Source: a bacterium
Lineage (GTDB): Bacteria > Sumerlaeota > Sumerlaeia > SLMS01
Assembly: GCA_016125005.1 (NCBI GenBank)
Contig: WGMQ01000001.1
Coordinates: forward strand, 1 to 39,930
Direction of reading: 5' to 3'
Length of the DNA stretch: 39,930 nucleotides
Shown here: positions 27,901 to 35,441 of the stretch, in pieces
How the letters are laid out: each line of letters begins with the position of its first letter
Numbering within the stretch: position 1 is the first letter of the stretch
Notes under the pieces: generated by a model
What the model was told of the DNA's origin: nothing
The model's database searches: none
Seen by the model: only the letters and a program-made list of their open reading frames with translations
Program-made: the position numbers and the translations under genes

Positions 27901-28748
27901 TCGCCCTGCCATTCACCCTGGGCCCGGCGGATGAAGTTGCCGTTCGTGTAGATCGATCCGTAGAGCGTGAGACGGTTGAAGCGGGCAGCGTTGTAGGAGA
28001 TGTGCATTTCGAAGGGATCGGCCGCGTTCACCTGACCGATGTCACCCATGATCTTGAGATGGCACATGGAGCAGTCGTTGAGCGAGTTGCCCAGGTAAAG
28101 GAAGTCGAAGAGGCGGGGGAAGACCAGGCCGTGGCTGAAGGACTTTGAGGTCAGTGAAGTCACGGGCAGCGTCGCGGTTCCCGTCTGCGCCCAGCTCGTC
28201 AGCGTGGTCTCGTAGGAACCGACGGTGTTGTTGTACACGTCGCCGTGCTCGTCGATGATGGACCGGGTGATATAGGTGCGGACGATGCCGATCGACTCCC
28301 CGGTGTCATCGGTCCCGAACCCCCAGTCGTTGGTACCCGGGATGTCGAGCGTCGCGTCGCTGGAGAAATCCCAGCGAGCACGCGCCACGATGCTGGGCGC
28401 CGTCCAGTCAATGTCCGCGGACTCCATGTTGGTGGGGATGCGCTTGTCCGCGACGTTGAAGCGATTGTTGATGTTGGAGTAGAGAGTTCCAACCGTATTG
28501 AAGTTACCGCCCAGGAAGTTCGTGGCGGCGATCTGGCAGAGGAGGTCACCCTTGGCCCGCTCCGTCGCACCCTCCGTCAGGTAGCGTCCTTGAAGCAGGA
28601 ACATGGTGCGGTAGGCGGCCTGCGTGTCGTCCTGGGCAGACCGAATCGAAAAAAGAATCACGGCGCTGAGGAGCAGGGAGGTCACCAGCACCAGCACCAG
28701 AACCGAACCTTGGCGGCTTGCCTTGAGTTTACCGAACAGAGTGTTCAT
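24930..28748 (-). CDS. Giant PilX-like pilus-associated protein with CxxCH and calcium-loop motifs
   Basis: A 1272-residue protein from the ATG at 28748. The N-terminus (SRQGSVLVLVLVTSLLLSAV, residues 11-30) is the hydrophobic helix of PilX-type pilus proteins, followed by RSAQDDTQAAYRTMFLLQGRYL. CSMCH at 226-230 is a c-type haem-binding motif. Asp-rich loops at ~503-522 (DLDLDENGTVDANDDA) and ~566-588 (DPDMDGDGIPE) resemble thrombospondin-3/dockerin calcium loops. The C-terminal third has the strand repeats seen in DUF4900/bactofilin-like pilus proteins (VRGDVVITGAYSGTGTIVSH, then DQLGLIAAGNIMVGNI). It lies just downstream of two prepilin-like genes, so it is probably a minor pilus or tip component exposed at the surface. 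Start codons further upstream overlap the preceding gene and are rejected. Confidence 0.8.
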   Translation of the reverse strand: MNTLFGKLKASRQGSVLVLVLVTSLLLSAVILFSIRSAQDDTQAAYRTMFLLQGRYLTEGATERAKGDLLCQIAATNFLGGNFNTVGTLYSNINNRFNVADKRIPTNMESADIDWTAPSIVARARWDFSSDATLDIPGTNDWGFGTDDTGESIGIVRTYITRSIIDEHGDVYNNTVGSYETTLTSWAQTGTATLPVTSLTSKSFSHGLVFPRLFDFLYLGNSLNDCSMCHLKIMGDIGQVNAADPFEMHISYNAARFNRLTLYGSIYTNGNFIRRAQGEWQGDNRQERMMYAPGQDNDYSKPEGGLKPKMLIFAKNGGDLISQFNSESNPYPNPFRTIETLATPLPATWPSVKANLLDWFEPRAITSAASNSAKLNMDQWDNNIGYVVASGTTNSAALPWLRPITIGRPKIDDNFATTPQTIWHPYNVRNGTAEWRFDATVSSNITPTDTYNTAMAPFRYLPFLRSRDISTAADSRVPYGYQDIWTETTASPFTTVSARVTPGDGIPDLDLDENGTVDANDDALRIHPFAIDRAPNRYNAGPSSNRANVNTNGNLIVNKGLHPIDDFDYDTIPNGFDPDMDGDGIPESPRASQDNTLLGYYVTTQEAVDNGWVVWVDPSGRESSDTGYSSLNNRPQWKLGMQKIRFASHAAPYDPLPSATAPTIYWVRMGALDFIRMSHNNIPARPGSGTNRTNYDNARNQSNSHATTAEIVNSILTSPPASQYFTNTDVTVWQPNTTTQWNPTPQDVWTNGGAAKCYPVINRDRTDSARYWYTKNDAGSQSYRRANQDVMTSGNISRLYTIAEANPFTYSGREFRWQAAISGIASAGGGFTAMQNLILNRTMTEVTGVYPNANRDDDGDPILSADPGERSLIIVGTSFNPMRLVGQMVVRGDVVITGAYSGTGTIVSHRSFFIPNDLYYVNPPDYFDFSNLAGDQLGLIAAGNIMVGNILHNTTARTDLMEFVWGNMVDINSADITGATTWNYGRDGTASPAHNHMINPVYLFDGANAGYWDNGVWVVENEGNCVDERFNAQGMRIGGGLNASASNPAFNDSRKHVNFDGNSNPSTTNDNTSRYKNFWISTPGLLPEGASRISAMPTTYMGTYTGAWLSTADYKMFTVRPRQGTGNWTNTMAVNRTESSDNFLFIKTAEGVLYADYGVIGGNIAKSGPFFLEFRGAVIGRDIQVLSAIQNNTNGDNGALRPPQDFFNTHLVGGLYYDHRLRGSINPLGFPFTEKFLGGEMAHNYIPPVVNGSRDNWRPFRLKEEYKYLVQE

Positions 28749-28800
28749 TGTTTTCTGACCTGTCGAAGATGTCGGGCGGGGGTGGTCGGTGAGGGGGTGA

Positions 28801-29502
28801 TCAGGTATTGCGGAAAGTGCCGGAGACGTTGAAAATATACTGCCAGCGCGGGTCGTCCCCGCGGAAGACGCGGCCGAAAATCTGGGCGCCAACCTGATCG
28901 TTGCGATAATCCCCGTCACCGTTTCCATCCACTTCCTGGAAAGTGGTGTGGTAGGGATTTAACGTCAGGAAGGCACGGCCCCAAAGTCGCAGGCCCGTGA
29001 TCGTCTGGTTGTCCACGGTGCCTGTGGGCGTCACGACCTCGAAGTCCGAGCGCAGGGTCTCTTCGATGCGGAAGTCGGCGAAACGCTGGTCGTAGGTCTT
29101 GGAACTGACGGTCGGGGTCGCCGAGTTCGAATAAGTCTCCACGCGACGGGTGAACAGACCGGTGTCCGAGGCGTAGCTCCAACTGATGCGCGAGCCCATC
29201 ACCGTATCGAGCAGGGTCACCCGCCAGGAGTTGGCGGCCGCCCCGGTACCGAAGTAAGAGAGCCGGTAGGACGGGGTCGCGTTGTACCGCCCGCGGGAAG
29301 TGTTCTGAATGTCCTGAAGAAGCTGATCGACGACATTGTCCGAGCGGAGGCGAACCATGGCCTGGTTGGCCGCCGTGGCCTGGGCCCGCATAACGAAACC
29401 GAAGGTCCCGAGGATCGACACGGTGACCAGGGCCGAGATGGCGACCACGATCATGACCTCGACGAGCGTGAATGCTTTGCGTTGGCGCTTGAGGGATTTC
29501 AC
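28801..29502 (-). CDS. Type IV pilus minor prepilin (PilW-like)
   Basis: A 233-residue prepilin: leader MKSLKRQRKA, then FTLVEVMIVVAIS with Glu5 of the mature protein and a hydrophobic helix to about residue 35. The residue before the cleavage site is Ala rather than the usual Gly. The globular part contains DNVVDQLLQDIQNTSRGRY, characteristic of PilW-like minor pilins. It lies 15 bp after the preceding prepilin gene and 52 bp before the PilX-like gene. Assembly motor genes are not in the window. Confidence 0.88.
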   Translation of the reverse strand: MKSLKRQRKAFTLVEVMIVVAISALVTVSILGTFGFVMRAQATAANQAMVRLRSDNVVDQLLQDIQNTSRGRYNATPSYRLSYFGTGAAANSWRVTLLDTVMGSRISWSYASDTGLFTRRVETYSNSATPTVSSKTYDQRFADFRIEETLRSDFEVVTPTGTVDNQTITGLRLWGRAFLTLNPYHTTFQEVDGNGDGDYRNDQVGAQIFGRVFRGDDPRWQYIFNVSGTFRNT

Positions 29503-29517
29503 GGAGTGGCTCCTGAC

Positions 29518-30147
29518 TTAGTATTGCTTTTGGCGTAGGACTTCGAGAACGCGCTGCGAGAACTCGGGATCATCACGGCCGGACAGTTCGGAGAGGTAGG
29601 TCACCGCCCCCCAGACGTCCTCTCCGGTGCCCGGACGTATGCGGCTGCTCTCGTCCAAGGTCACGATCACTTCGATCTTGTAGTAGTTCACGTCGTACCG
29701 AACGGTGGTCCCGAGGCGGTCGGTGGCCTCGTGAGTCCAGGTAATCGGCGTGTAGTAGATGTCCACCTTGCCGGAAAGGCCGGTGTAGTTGGTGGAGGAG
29801 ATCGTTCCGTCCTTGATCAACTCAACACTGAGGGAGTCGGACTTGTATCGGATGAAGGGGCCGTCATGGGAGGGCCAAACAGAGCTGCCCGATCCGCCGG
29901 GAGGCATCAGGCCGTTGGTCGGATTCACCAATTCGAACCAGGTACGGTTACGGACCTTTTCCATCTGGCCCTCGATCAGGTTGGCCAGGCGCGCCACCCG
30001 ATCATTCTTCGATACCGTCTTTTGGTAGTAGATGACAGAGCCGATGGAAGTCAGCGTGATGCCGACAGCCAACGCGACCGCGATCATGACCTCGATCAGG
30101 GTGACGCCGCGCGCGCCGCGGGGGCTGGTATGGGGGGAGGGTTTCAT
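29518..30147 (-). CDS. Type IV pilus minor prepilin (PilV-like)
   Basis: A 209-residue prepilin. The leader ends RGARG, with cleavage expected between Gly14 and Val15, followed by VTLIEVMIAVALAVGITLTS. The globular domain shows LIEGQMEKVRNRTW, the PilV-like pattern. It is the first gene of the minus-strand pilus operon; GGAAGAGG lies just before the ATG and a possible sigma-54 site is 41 bp upstream. Minor pilins prime pilus or pseudopilus assembly; whether this is a pilus or a type II secretion pseudopilus cannot be told here. Confidence 0.88.
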   Translation of the reverse strand: MKPSPHTSPRGARGVTLIEVMIAVALAVGITLTSIGSVIYYQKTVSKNDRVARLANLIEGQMEKVRNRTWFELVNPTNGLMPPGGSGSSVWPSHDGPFIRYKSDSLSVELIKDGTISSTNYTGLSGKVDIYYTPITWTHEATDRLGTTVRYDVNYYKIEVIVTLDESSRIRPGTGEDVWGAVTYLSELSGRDDPEFSQRVLEVLRQKQY

Positions 30148-30187
30148 AGCCTCTTCCTGAAATGCGGATTGAATCCGCCTTCAGAGT

Positions 30188-30203
30188 ACCAAGAAGAGTG
30201 CCA
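30188..30203 (-). promoter_or_regulatory. Possible sigma-54 promoter of the minor pilin operon
   Basis: On the minus strand TGGCACTCTTCTTGGT matches the -24/-12 consensus (TGGCAC, 10 bp between the GG and the second dinucleotide) except that GC is GG at -12. It is about 40 bp before the pilin start, a suitable distance, and pilin genes often use sigma-54. One critical base differs, so this is tentative. Confidence 0.3.
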
Positions 30204-30345
30204 TCATTGACCCGAACGGATCTCCTGTTAAAGCTATATAATTCAGTATTTTGAATCGTCCGATTGCAAATCACATCGCGGCGAGAGAGCGAGTTCGCGA
30301 CCCCACTGCACAAGAACAGTGCATCCTCCTGCACCGTTCCTCGCC

Positions 30346-31254
30346 TCAGTAGGGGTTGGGGTCCGCCGATCCCGTCCCGGAGGAATAGGGGTCCGCGGAT
30401 TCTTCGAAGAGGGAGGGGCTGCTCTTCACGGCCACAGCCACGCCGATGAGCGCGACGACCGCCGCGGCGACCAGAACGGTGGGCACCTCGATCTTCGTGG
30501 GCTTGGCGTGCAGCGCCATCCCCCCCCACGGGATCAAGGCTGCGGCGGCGAGCAGTCCGATGGAGACAGCCGGGACCTCCGCCGAAACACCGCCCGCGGC
30601 GACGAGTCCGAATCCGATGGCCAGAAAGGATGAGAGCGCGGATGTCGCCAAGCTGAAGTCCCGCCGGATCAGAGCCAGGACGATCATCGGGCCAACCACC
30701 GCAGCGAGGATTCCTGTCAGTTGCCCGAGCTTTGCACTGCCGGAGATGCCGAGCACGGCGGCGACGCAAGTGAGCAATCCCGTCAGCAGGAATGCAACGG
30801 GCCACTGTCCCCGGCGTTCGCCGAACCGCTCAATCCCGAGGCCAACGAGAGCAGCGAGGAGTCCGGCACCGACCGCGGCCGCCAGCCAGATAGCGTGCCC
30901 CCACATGGCGGTGCGGCTGATGGTAACCCATCCCACCAGGAGCGCCACAACCGCCGTGCGGACGAGTCCCTTAAGCCATGCCGCCTGAGGGCGGGCCAGT
31001 TCGATCAGCACAAGGAGCCCTGCAAATCCTCCGCCGACGACAAGACGCTCAATCGCAGAACGAGGGGGGAACCGGATGCCGTCCAAGATTCCCAGCGCTC
31101 CGACCACCCAGGCACAGGCGATCACCAGCGGGAGTGCCACCGCCCGGCCCGGAAGGGGGGCGGATGCGGGAGCCCAGGCCTTCCACCACCCGCTTACCAG
31201 AAACGTGGAGAGCAACAGGGGCAGGATCACCCCGAAGATCAGGATGTGCGTCAT
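30346..31254 (-). CDS. Multi-pass membrane protein of unknown function
   Basis: A 302-residue protein with about nine hydrophobic segments spread over nearly its whole length, separated by short loops, and a Pro/Ser/Asp-rich hydrophilic tail (DPYSSGTGSADPNPY). I recognise no family motif. It lies upstream of the pilin operon, separated by about 200 bp, and about 90 bp downstream of the yceI-like gene on the same strand. There is no evidence tying it to either. The frame is well formed and GC-biased at third positions, so it is a real gene. Confidence 0.7.
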   Translation of the reverse strand: MTHILIFGVILPLLLSTFLVSGWWKAWAPASAPLPGRAVALPLVIACAWVVGALGILDGIRFPPRSAIERLVVGGGFAGLLVLIELARPQAAWLKGLVRTAVVALLVGWVTISRTAMWGHAIWLAAAVGAGLLAALVGLGIERFGERRGQWPVAFLLTGLLTCVAAVLGISGSAKLGQLTGILAAVVGPMIVLALIRRDFSLATSALSSFLAIGFGLVAAGGVSAEVPAVSIGLLAAAALIPWGGMALHAKPTKIEVPTVLVAAAVVALIGVAVAVKSSPSLFEESADPYSSGTGSADPNPY

Positions 31255-31284
31255 GGTCGTATCTATCCTTGAGTGACATTGGGC

Positions 31285-31326
31285 GAGTGGAGCAGCGCCG
31301 TTACCCCCGGGCGGCGCTGCCCACTC
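31285..31326. terminator. Strong hairpin between yceI-like and membrane protein genes
   Basis: GAGTGG plus GCAGCGCCG (31285-31300, one bulged A) pairs with CGGCGCTGC plus CCACTC (31312-31326) around an 11-nt loop. There is no T-run on either side, so it is either a Rho-type or attenuating structure or an mRNA-stabilising hairpin after the yceI-like stop. Confidence 0.45.
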
Positions 31327-31344
31327 TGCCGATGGGGGCGTTGC

Positions 31345-31968
31345 TTACTTCTTGATGCCTTCGATGGCCACGATGACCTTCACGTCTTCGCCCAAAGCAT
31401 TGGGCATGTACTTGATCCCGAACTCGCTGCGCTTGAGGGTGAAGGTTGCCTCGCCGCCGATGCGATAGCCGCCCCAGGGATCGGCGCCCTCGCCGGTCTT
31501 GGTGAACTCAACCGTGACATCCTTGGTCGTGCCGTTGAAGCTGATGGGGCCGCTGACCTTGTAGACATCGCCGACCTTCTCGATGGACTTGGACTTGAAG
31601 GTGATGGCGGGGAATTCGGAGGCGTTGAAGAAGTCGGCACCGCGCAGGTGCTGGTCACGCTTCTCGTTGTTGGTATCGACGCTGGCCGCATCGATGGTCA
31701 GGTCGATGCTGCTGCCGGCGGGATTCGCTTCATCCCACTTCACCGATCCGGAAATCTTGTTGAAGCGCCCGTAGAACGGGGTCGTGTTGAAGTGCATGAC
31801 GCGGAAGAGGACCGAGGTGTGGACCGCATCGATTTCATAGTTGGCGGCCGAGGCGGCGGCTTCCTGCGCGACAACGGGAGTGGTGGCGGTGGGAGTCAGC
31901 GTCGCGAAGGCCACCGCAGTGGCGGCGAGGAAACCAGCGGAGGCAATGCGAAGTGATTTCAGCTTCAT
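31345..31968 (-). CDS. YceI family periplasmic lipid-binding protein
   Basis: YceI proteins are lipocalin-like barrels that bind polyisoprenoids or other lipids. This 207-residue protein has a signal peptide (about residues 1-35, ending VVAQ) and the characteristic phrases YEIDAVHTSVLFRVMHF near the start of the mature part, YGRFNKISGSVKWD, DQHLRGADFFNASEFPAITFKS and FTLKRSEFGIKYMPNALGEDVKV. It is periplasmic, and length is normal. AGGAG precedes the ATG by a good distance. The gene appears monocistronic. Confidence 0.96.
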   Translation of the reverse strand: MKLKSLRIASAGFLAATAVAFATLTPTATTPVVAQEAAASAANYEIDAVHTSVLFRVMHFNTTPFYGRFNKISGSVKWDEANPAGSSIDLTIDAASVDTNNEKRDQHLRGADFFNASEFPAITFKSKSIEKVGDVYKVSGPISFNGTTKDVTVEFTKTGEGADPWGGYRIGGEATFTLKRSEFGIKYMPNALGEDVKVIVAIEGIKK

Positions 31969-32177
31969 GGGAATGTCTCCTGATCTATTGTCAGTGGAAG
32001 TGTCGGACAGATTGCCCGTTCAAACAAGTAAATAGCGAATACCATGCACAACTTGCGAACGCCTTGACCTCCGCCGGACGACTGGCGCGAATCGCGGGGT
32101 GCGCACGATGGAACTATGACACGGTTCCTCCGGGACACGTCACGCTTTTTTTTGCGCCGCAGCGCCAGGAGCAACCC

Positions 32178-32423
32178 ATGAGGATCAACGTTCGCGTCTT
32201 CTCTCGCCTTCGGGAAGTGGCCGGCGTGGGCGAGATTTCGCTCGAACTGCCAGAGGGCTCGACGGTGGCGGACCTAGTGTCGGCGACCCTGGCACGGCAC
32301 GGGGAGCTTCAGGTGCACGAGCCGTCGATGTTGACAGCGGTCAACGAAGAGTGGGCCCCGCGCAGCCGGGTGCTCTCCCATGGCGATGAAGTGGCCCTCA
32401 TGCCGCCGGTAAGCGGCGGCTAA
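32178..32423 (+). CDS. MoaD/ThiS family sulfur-carrier protein
   Basis: An 81-residue ubiquitin-like protein beginning MRINVRVFSRLREVAG and ending VSGG, the diglycine C-terminus that is thiocarboxylated in MoaD and ThiS. The pattern (LREVAGVGEISLELPEGSTVADL; LSHGDEVALMPPVSGG) is closer to MoaD, small subunit of molybdopterin synthase, than ThiS. CAGGAG lies 6-7 nt before the ATG. No other molybdenum cofactor gene is nearby. The stop codon overlaps the convergent TolC stop by 4 nt. About 200 bp upstream, shared with yceI, shows no other gene. Confidence 0.88.
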   Translation: MRINVRVFSRLREVAGVGEISLELPEGSTVADLVSATLARHGELQVHEPSMLTAVNEEWAPRSRVLSHGDEVALMPPVSGG

Positions 32424-34072
32424 CGCTCGCTCTGGGTCTTTCGCCACCAGGCCTCGGCGACCTGATCCTCGAAGTGAAATTCCACGTCCAACTCCCTGCC
32501 GAGTTGATCCAGCAGGGTGCCGTGGGAACGCTCCAGCTCGATCTGACCTTTCTGGTAGGTAACGAGCGCGTCGACGCGGGCAACCTCAGCGGCAGCCAAA
32601 TCCTCCTGCAGGCGAAGGACGTTGAAGGTCGTGGAGCCCCCGGTGTCGAGGCGACGACGCTCGACCGTGACGGCTTCCCTGGCGGCGGCCACCTGCGCCG
32701 TTGTGGCCACGATGCGCCGCTGTGCCGTGCGAATTTGCCGCGTGGCGGCGCGCAGCTGCCGGGTGATCTCCTGCTCTGACTGGCGAACGGTGACGCGGCT
32801 GCGATCGAGTTCGACCTGCGACTTGCGGTAGTTGGCTTTGGCGCGGCGGTTGAGGAGCGGGTAGCGGAACTCGGCTCCGATCATGGAGTCCTCGTAGTTG
32901 TTCTCCGTCACCCGATCGAATGCCTCGCCATTGTCGTCGCCGAGTCCGCTAAATCCGTACTCGCCAACGAGATCCAACTGCGGGAGCCGTTGCCAGCGCG
33001 CCACGTCGCGGTTGATCTGGGCGACGTCGACGCCCAGTTCCGTGGCCCGATGATCGGGGCGGCGCTGGAGTGCTTCGGAGACCAGCAGTTGATCGTCAAA
33101 GGCGGCATCGAGGTCATACTCATCGGGACTGTCGGTGGGGGCGATGGGACGGGTCCACTGCTCCCCCTCCGGATCCCAGTTGAGAAGGACCAGCAGTTGA
33201 TCCTGCGCATCGATGATGGCTGAACGGGCCACAATAACGGCGTTCTCGCGCTCGGCCACGCGGGCCTGCGCTTGAAGCAGGTCGGCCCGTGGGGCAGACC
33301 CGGTGTTCACGCGGGTGGCGTTGATGCGCTCCAGTTCCCGGGCGGATTCCAGCGAGGCGAGCTGCACGGTGAGGCTCTCGCGCGTGAAGACGATGTCCCA
33401 ATAGGCGGACATGACGGCGGCGATCTGGTCGAGCACCTCCTGATGGTAGCGAGCCTCGGCGATTTCGCGCTCGCGCTCGGCGATGCGGATGCCGGCGTTT
33501 GTGACCCGCGGGCCAAAGTTCGTCATCAGCGGCTGGCGAATCGAGACGAAGGCCCGCTGGCGCGCGTAGGGCGAGTAGTTCTCGTCGGGGAGTTGGGTGC
33601 GCTCGATCATGGTGTGGGTCGATGAGAATCCCACACCCACCGTGGCACCACTTGGGATCAGCTGTGTCAGTTCTGTCCGGGTCGAGAGCGCATTACTGCT
33701 GGTCTCGATCGCATTCCGGGCGCGCAGTTCCTCGCCGGTGCGGATGGAACTGGTTTGTTCGTCGACCACCGAGTAATCGGCGCGCGACTGGAGAGTCGGA
33801 TCATAGACCCCCTTGGCGCCGGTAACTTCCTCCTGTGCAGAGGTCTTGTTGAGGAAGGTGACAGCGATGTCGAGGTTCTTCTCAAAGGCAAGGACCACCA
33901 CTTCCCGCAGCGCCATGGGCACCGCCTCCGGGTTGGGCCAGAGCTCCTGATCGGCGGCGCTGGGCTGAGGCGCGGCGGATACCGGGGAAATGACAAGAAA
34001 AGACAGTAGGCACAGTGACGAACAGCCCGCCGTGCCTCGCCAGAAGGATCGTCCGAGGCCGAAGAAAATCAT
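32420..34072 (-). CDS. TolC family outer membrane efflux protein
   Basis: A 550-residue outer-membrane channel protein with a signal peptide (about residues 1-33, ending PVSAA). The OEP repeats are visible as long helices: REVVVLAFEKNLDIAVTFLN near the start, LASLESARELERINATRVNTGSAPRADLLQAQARVAERE mid-protein, and QIRTAQRRIVATTAQVAAAREAVTVERRRLDTGGSTTFNVLRLQEDL near the end. It would form the outer-membrane exit of an RND, ABC or type I export system; no inner-membrane partner is adjacent. It overlaps moaD by 4 nt tail to tail. Confidence 0.93.
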   Translation of the reverse strand: MIFFGLGRSFWRGTAGCSSLCLLSFLVISPVSAAPQPSAADQELWPNPEAVPMALREVVVLAFEKNLDIAVTFLNKTSAQEEVTGAKGVYDPTLQSRADYSVVDEQTSSIRTGEELRARNAIETSSNALSTRTELTQLIPSGATVGVGFSSTHTMIERTQLPDENYSPYARQRAFVSIRQPLMTNFGPRVTNAGIRIAEREREIAEARYHQEVLDQIAAVMSAYWDIVFTRESLTVQLASLESARELERINATRVNTGSAPRADLLQAQARVAERENAVIVARSAIIDAQDQLLVLLNWDPEGEQWTRPIAPTDSPDEYDLDAAFDDQLLVSEALQRRPDHRATELGVDVAQINRDVARWQRLPQLDLVGEYGFSGLGDDNGEAFDRVTENNYEDSMIGAEFRYPLLNRRAKANYRKSQVELDRSRVTVRQSEQEITRQLRAATRQIRTAQRRIVATTAQVAAAREAVTVERRRLDTGGSTTFNVLRLQEDLAAAEVARVDALVTYQKGQIELERSHGTLLDQLGRELDVEFHFEDQVAEAWWRKTQSER

Positions 34073-34118
34073 GGGGGCGAATCGCTCCTGATTGCGAGAT
34101 CTGGAATCGACCCGGCGG

Positions 34119-35249
34119 TTAGCTGGCGACCTGAACCTCGAACTTCTTGTCGCCGACTTCGCGGATGATCGTGAGCGCAGGATATGGGCAGGCGCGGAGC
34201 ACTTCGATCAGCGAGTCACGGCGCGCCTTGGTCCGAACGGTCAGGACAGCGGAGGTGTCGAACTTCTTCTTGAGGCTGATTTCCGCGTCGATGCCAACGC
34301 CGTTGAGGTGCTGGCTGATAATGCGAATCAACTCGTCGTCGGCGCCGGTCAGGAGAACCTCGAAATCGGACCCGGACTGGACGACGCGGGGCCAGAAGGT
34401 GGCGTAGCGTTCCTCGATATCGACGGCCGCGAGGGCCGAAGCGCGCTCGATGGAGAGGCGGATCGCCTCGGCGCGATCGCGGTCCGATGCAGAGCCGCGA
34501 ACGGTGACGGTCTTGAGTTCCTCACCGGTGTCGACGCGGATAAGGCTGGCGGTCATCTCGCAGTCGTAGAAGTAAAACTTGTCGTAGTAGTAATCCTTCT
34601 CGCCGCGCTGACGGGTCGTGGTCGTTCCCGTGACGAGAAGTTCCACGTTGCGGCGCTCGGCAGCTTCAAGGGCGCTCTTGGTCAGGTCCGAGTCAGCCTT
34701 CACGTCCACGTCGGTGGGAGGGGTCGTGATGGTGCCCTTGTAGGGGCGCATGCCCTGTGTTTCCAGCGCGTTGCGGAGCAGCGGGCGCGCGACTTCCTGG
34801 CTGAGCGAGGCGCCATCGATGTCTTCCGCCATGAACACGGTGAACATCGGCTTGTAGGCCGGAGCGTACAGGAAGCGCTTCTCGTGCAGATCGTTCACGA
34901 GCTTTTCATAGTCGACGAAGACGCGGGATGAAAGGACGTTCTGGCCGCCGGTGAAGCGCTCCTCGTAGACCTCGATCGCCGTCACAAAGTTGGCCGAGTA
35001 GGTGCGCAGGTATTTGTCCATGAGTTCATCTGCGCGCAGCAACTGGTTGTCGAGAAGGACGCGGCCTGCGGTGCTCAGGACAGCACGGGTGCGAGCCTCG
35101 TTGAGGGCATCTTCGCGTGTCGTACCGCTGGTGGCCACTTCGACGGACACCAACTTGTCGTCGAGCGGGGTCACCGTGAGGGCGGCCACGTGGGCAACGG
35201 AGATTCCGGCAAACAGAACGGCGGCAACAGCGCGTGTCAGACGGCGCAT
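34119..35249 (-). CDS. Secreted LPP20/FlgT-like envelope protein
   Basis: A 376-residue exported protein. The ATG at 35249 (GGGGAG upstream, then MRRLTRAVAAVLFAGISVAHVAA signal peptide) is preferred to an ATG 99 bp earlier that gives a Pro-rich non-signal extension. Residues ~30-120 (REDALNEARTRAVLSTAGRVLLDNQLL, then ANFVTAIEVYEERFTGGQNVLSSRVFVDY) resemble the LPP20/FlgT N-terminal domain; the middle, with LVTGTTTTRQRGEKDYYYDKFYFYDCEMTASLIRVDTGE, resembles the FlgT/CsgG-like curved-sheet domain, and a third small alpha/beta domain closes the protein. In flagellate bacteria FlgT is part of an outer-membrane ring; no flagellar gene is present here. Function is unproven. Confidence 0.6.
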   Translation of the reverse strand: MRRLTRAVAAVLFAGISVAHVAALTVTPLDDKLVSVEVATSGTTREDALNEARTRAVLSTAGRVLLDNQLLRADELMDKYLRTYSANFVTAIEVYEERFTGGQNVLSSRVFVDYEKLVNDLHEKRFLYAPAYKPMFTVFMAEDIDGASLSQEVARPLLRNALETQGMRPYKGTITTPPTDVDVKADSDLTKSALEAAERRNVELLVTGTTTTRQRGEKDYYYDKFYFYDCEMTASLIRVDTGEELKTVTVRGSASDRDRAEAIRLSIERASALAAVDIEERYATFWPRVVQSGSDFEVLLTGADDELIRIISQHLNGVGIDAEISLKKKFDTSAVLTVRTKARRDSLIEVLRACPYPALTIIREVGDKKFEVQVAS

Positions 35250-35441
35250 CGTGAACAGGCTCCCCTGGTGGCGCGGCGGTACAGACCGCCGGTTTGGTCC
35301 AGTGCTGGGAGGCAGAATCGTTCCGCCGCAAGGGGGTGTCAACGTCAAAGCCCCCCACTCGTCGGCCCTGAAGTCAGCGAGCGTGACGGCGACCTAAGCC
35401 CCTCAAGCCGAACAATCTCCCGGGGACCACAGCTTACCGGT

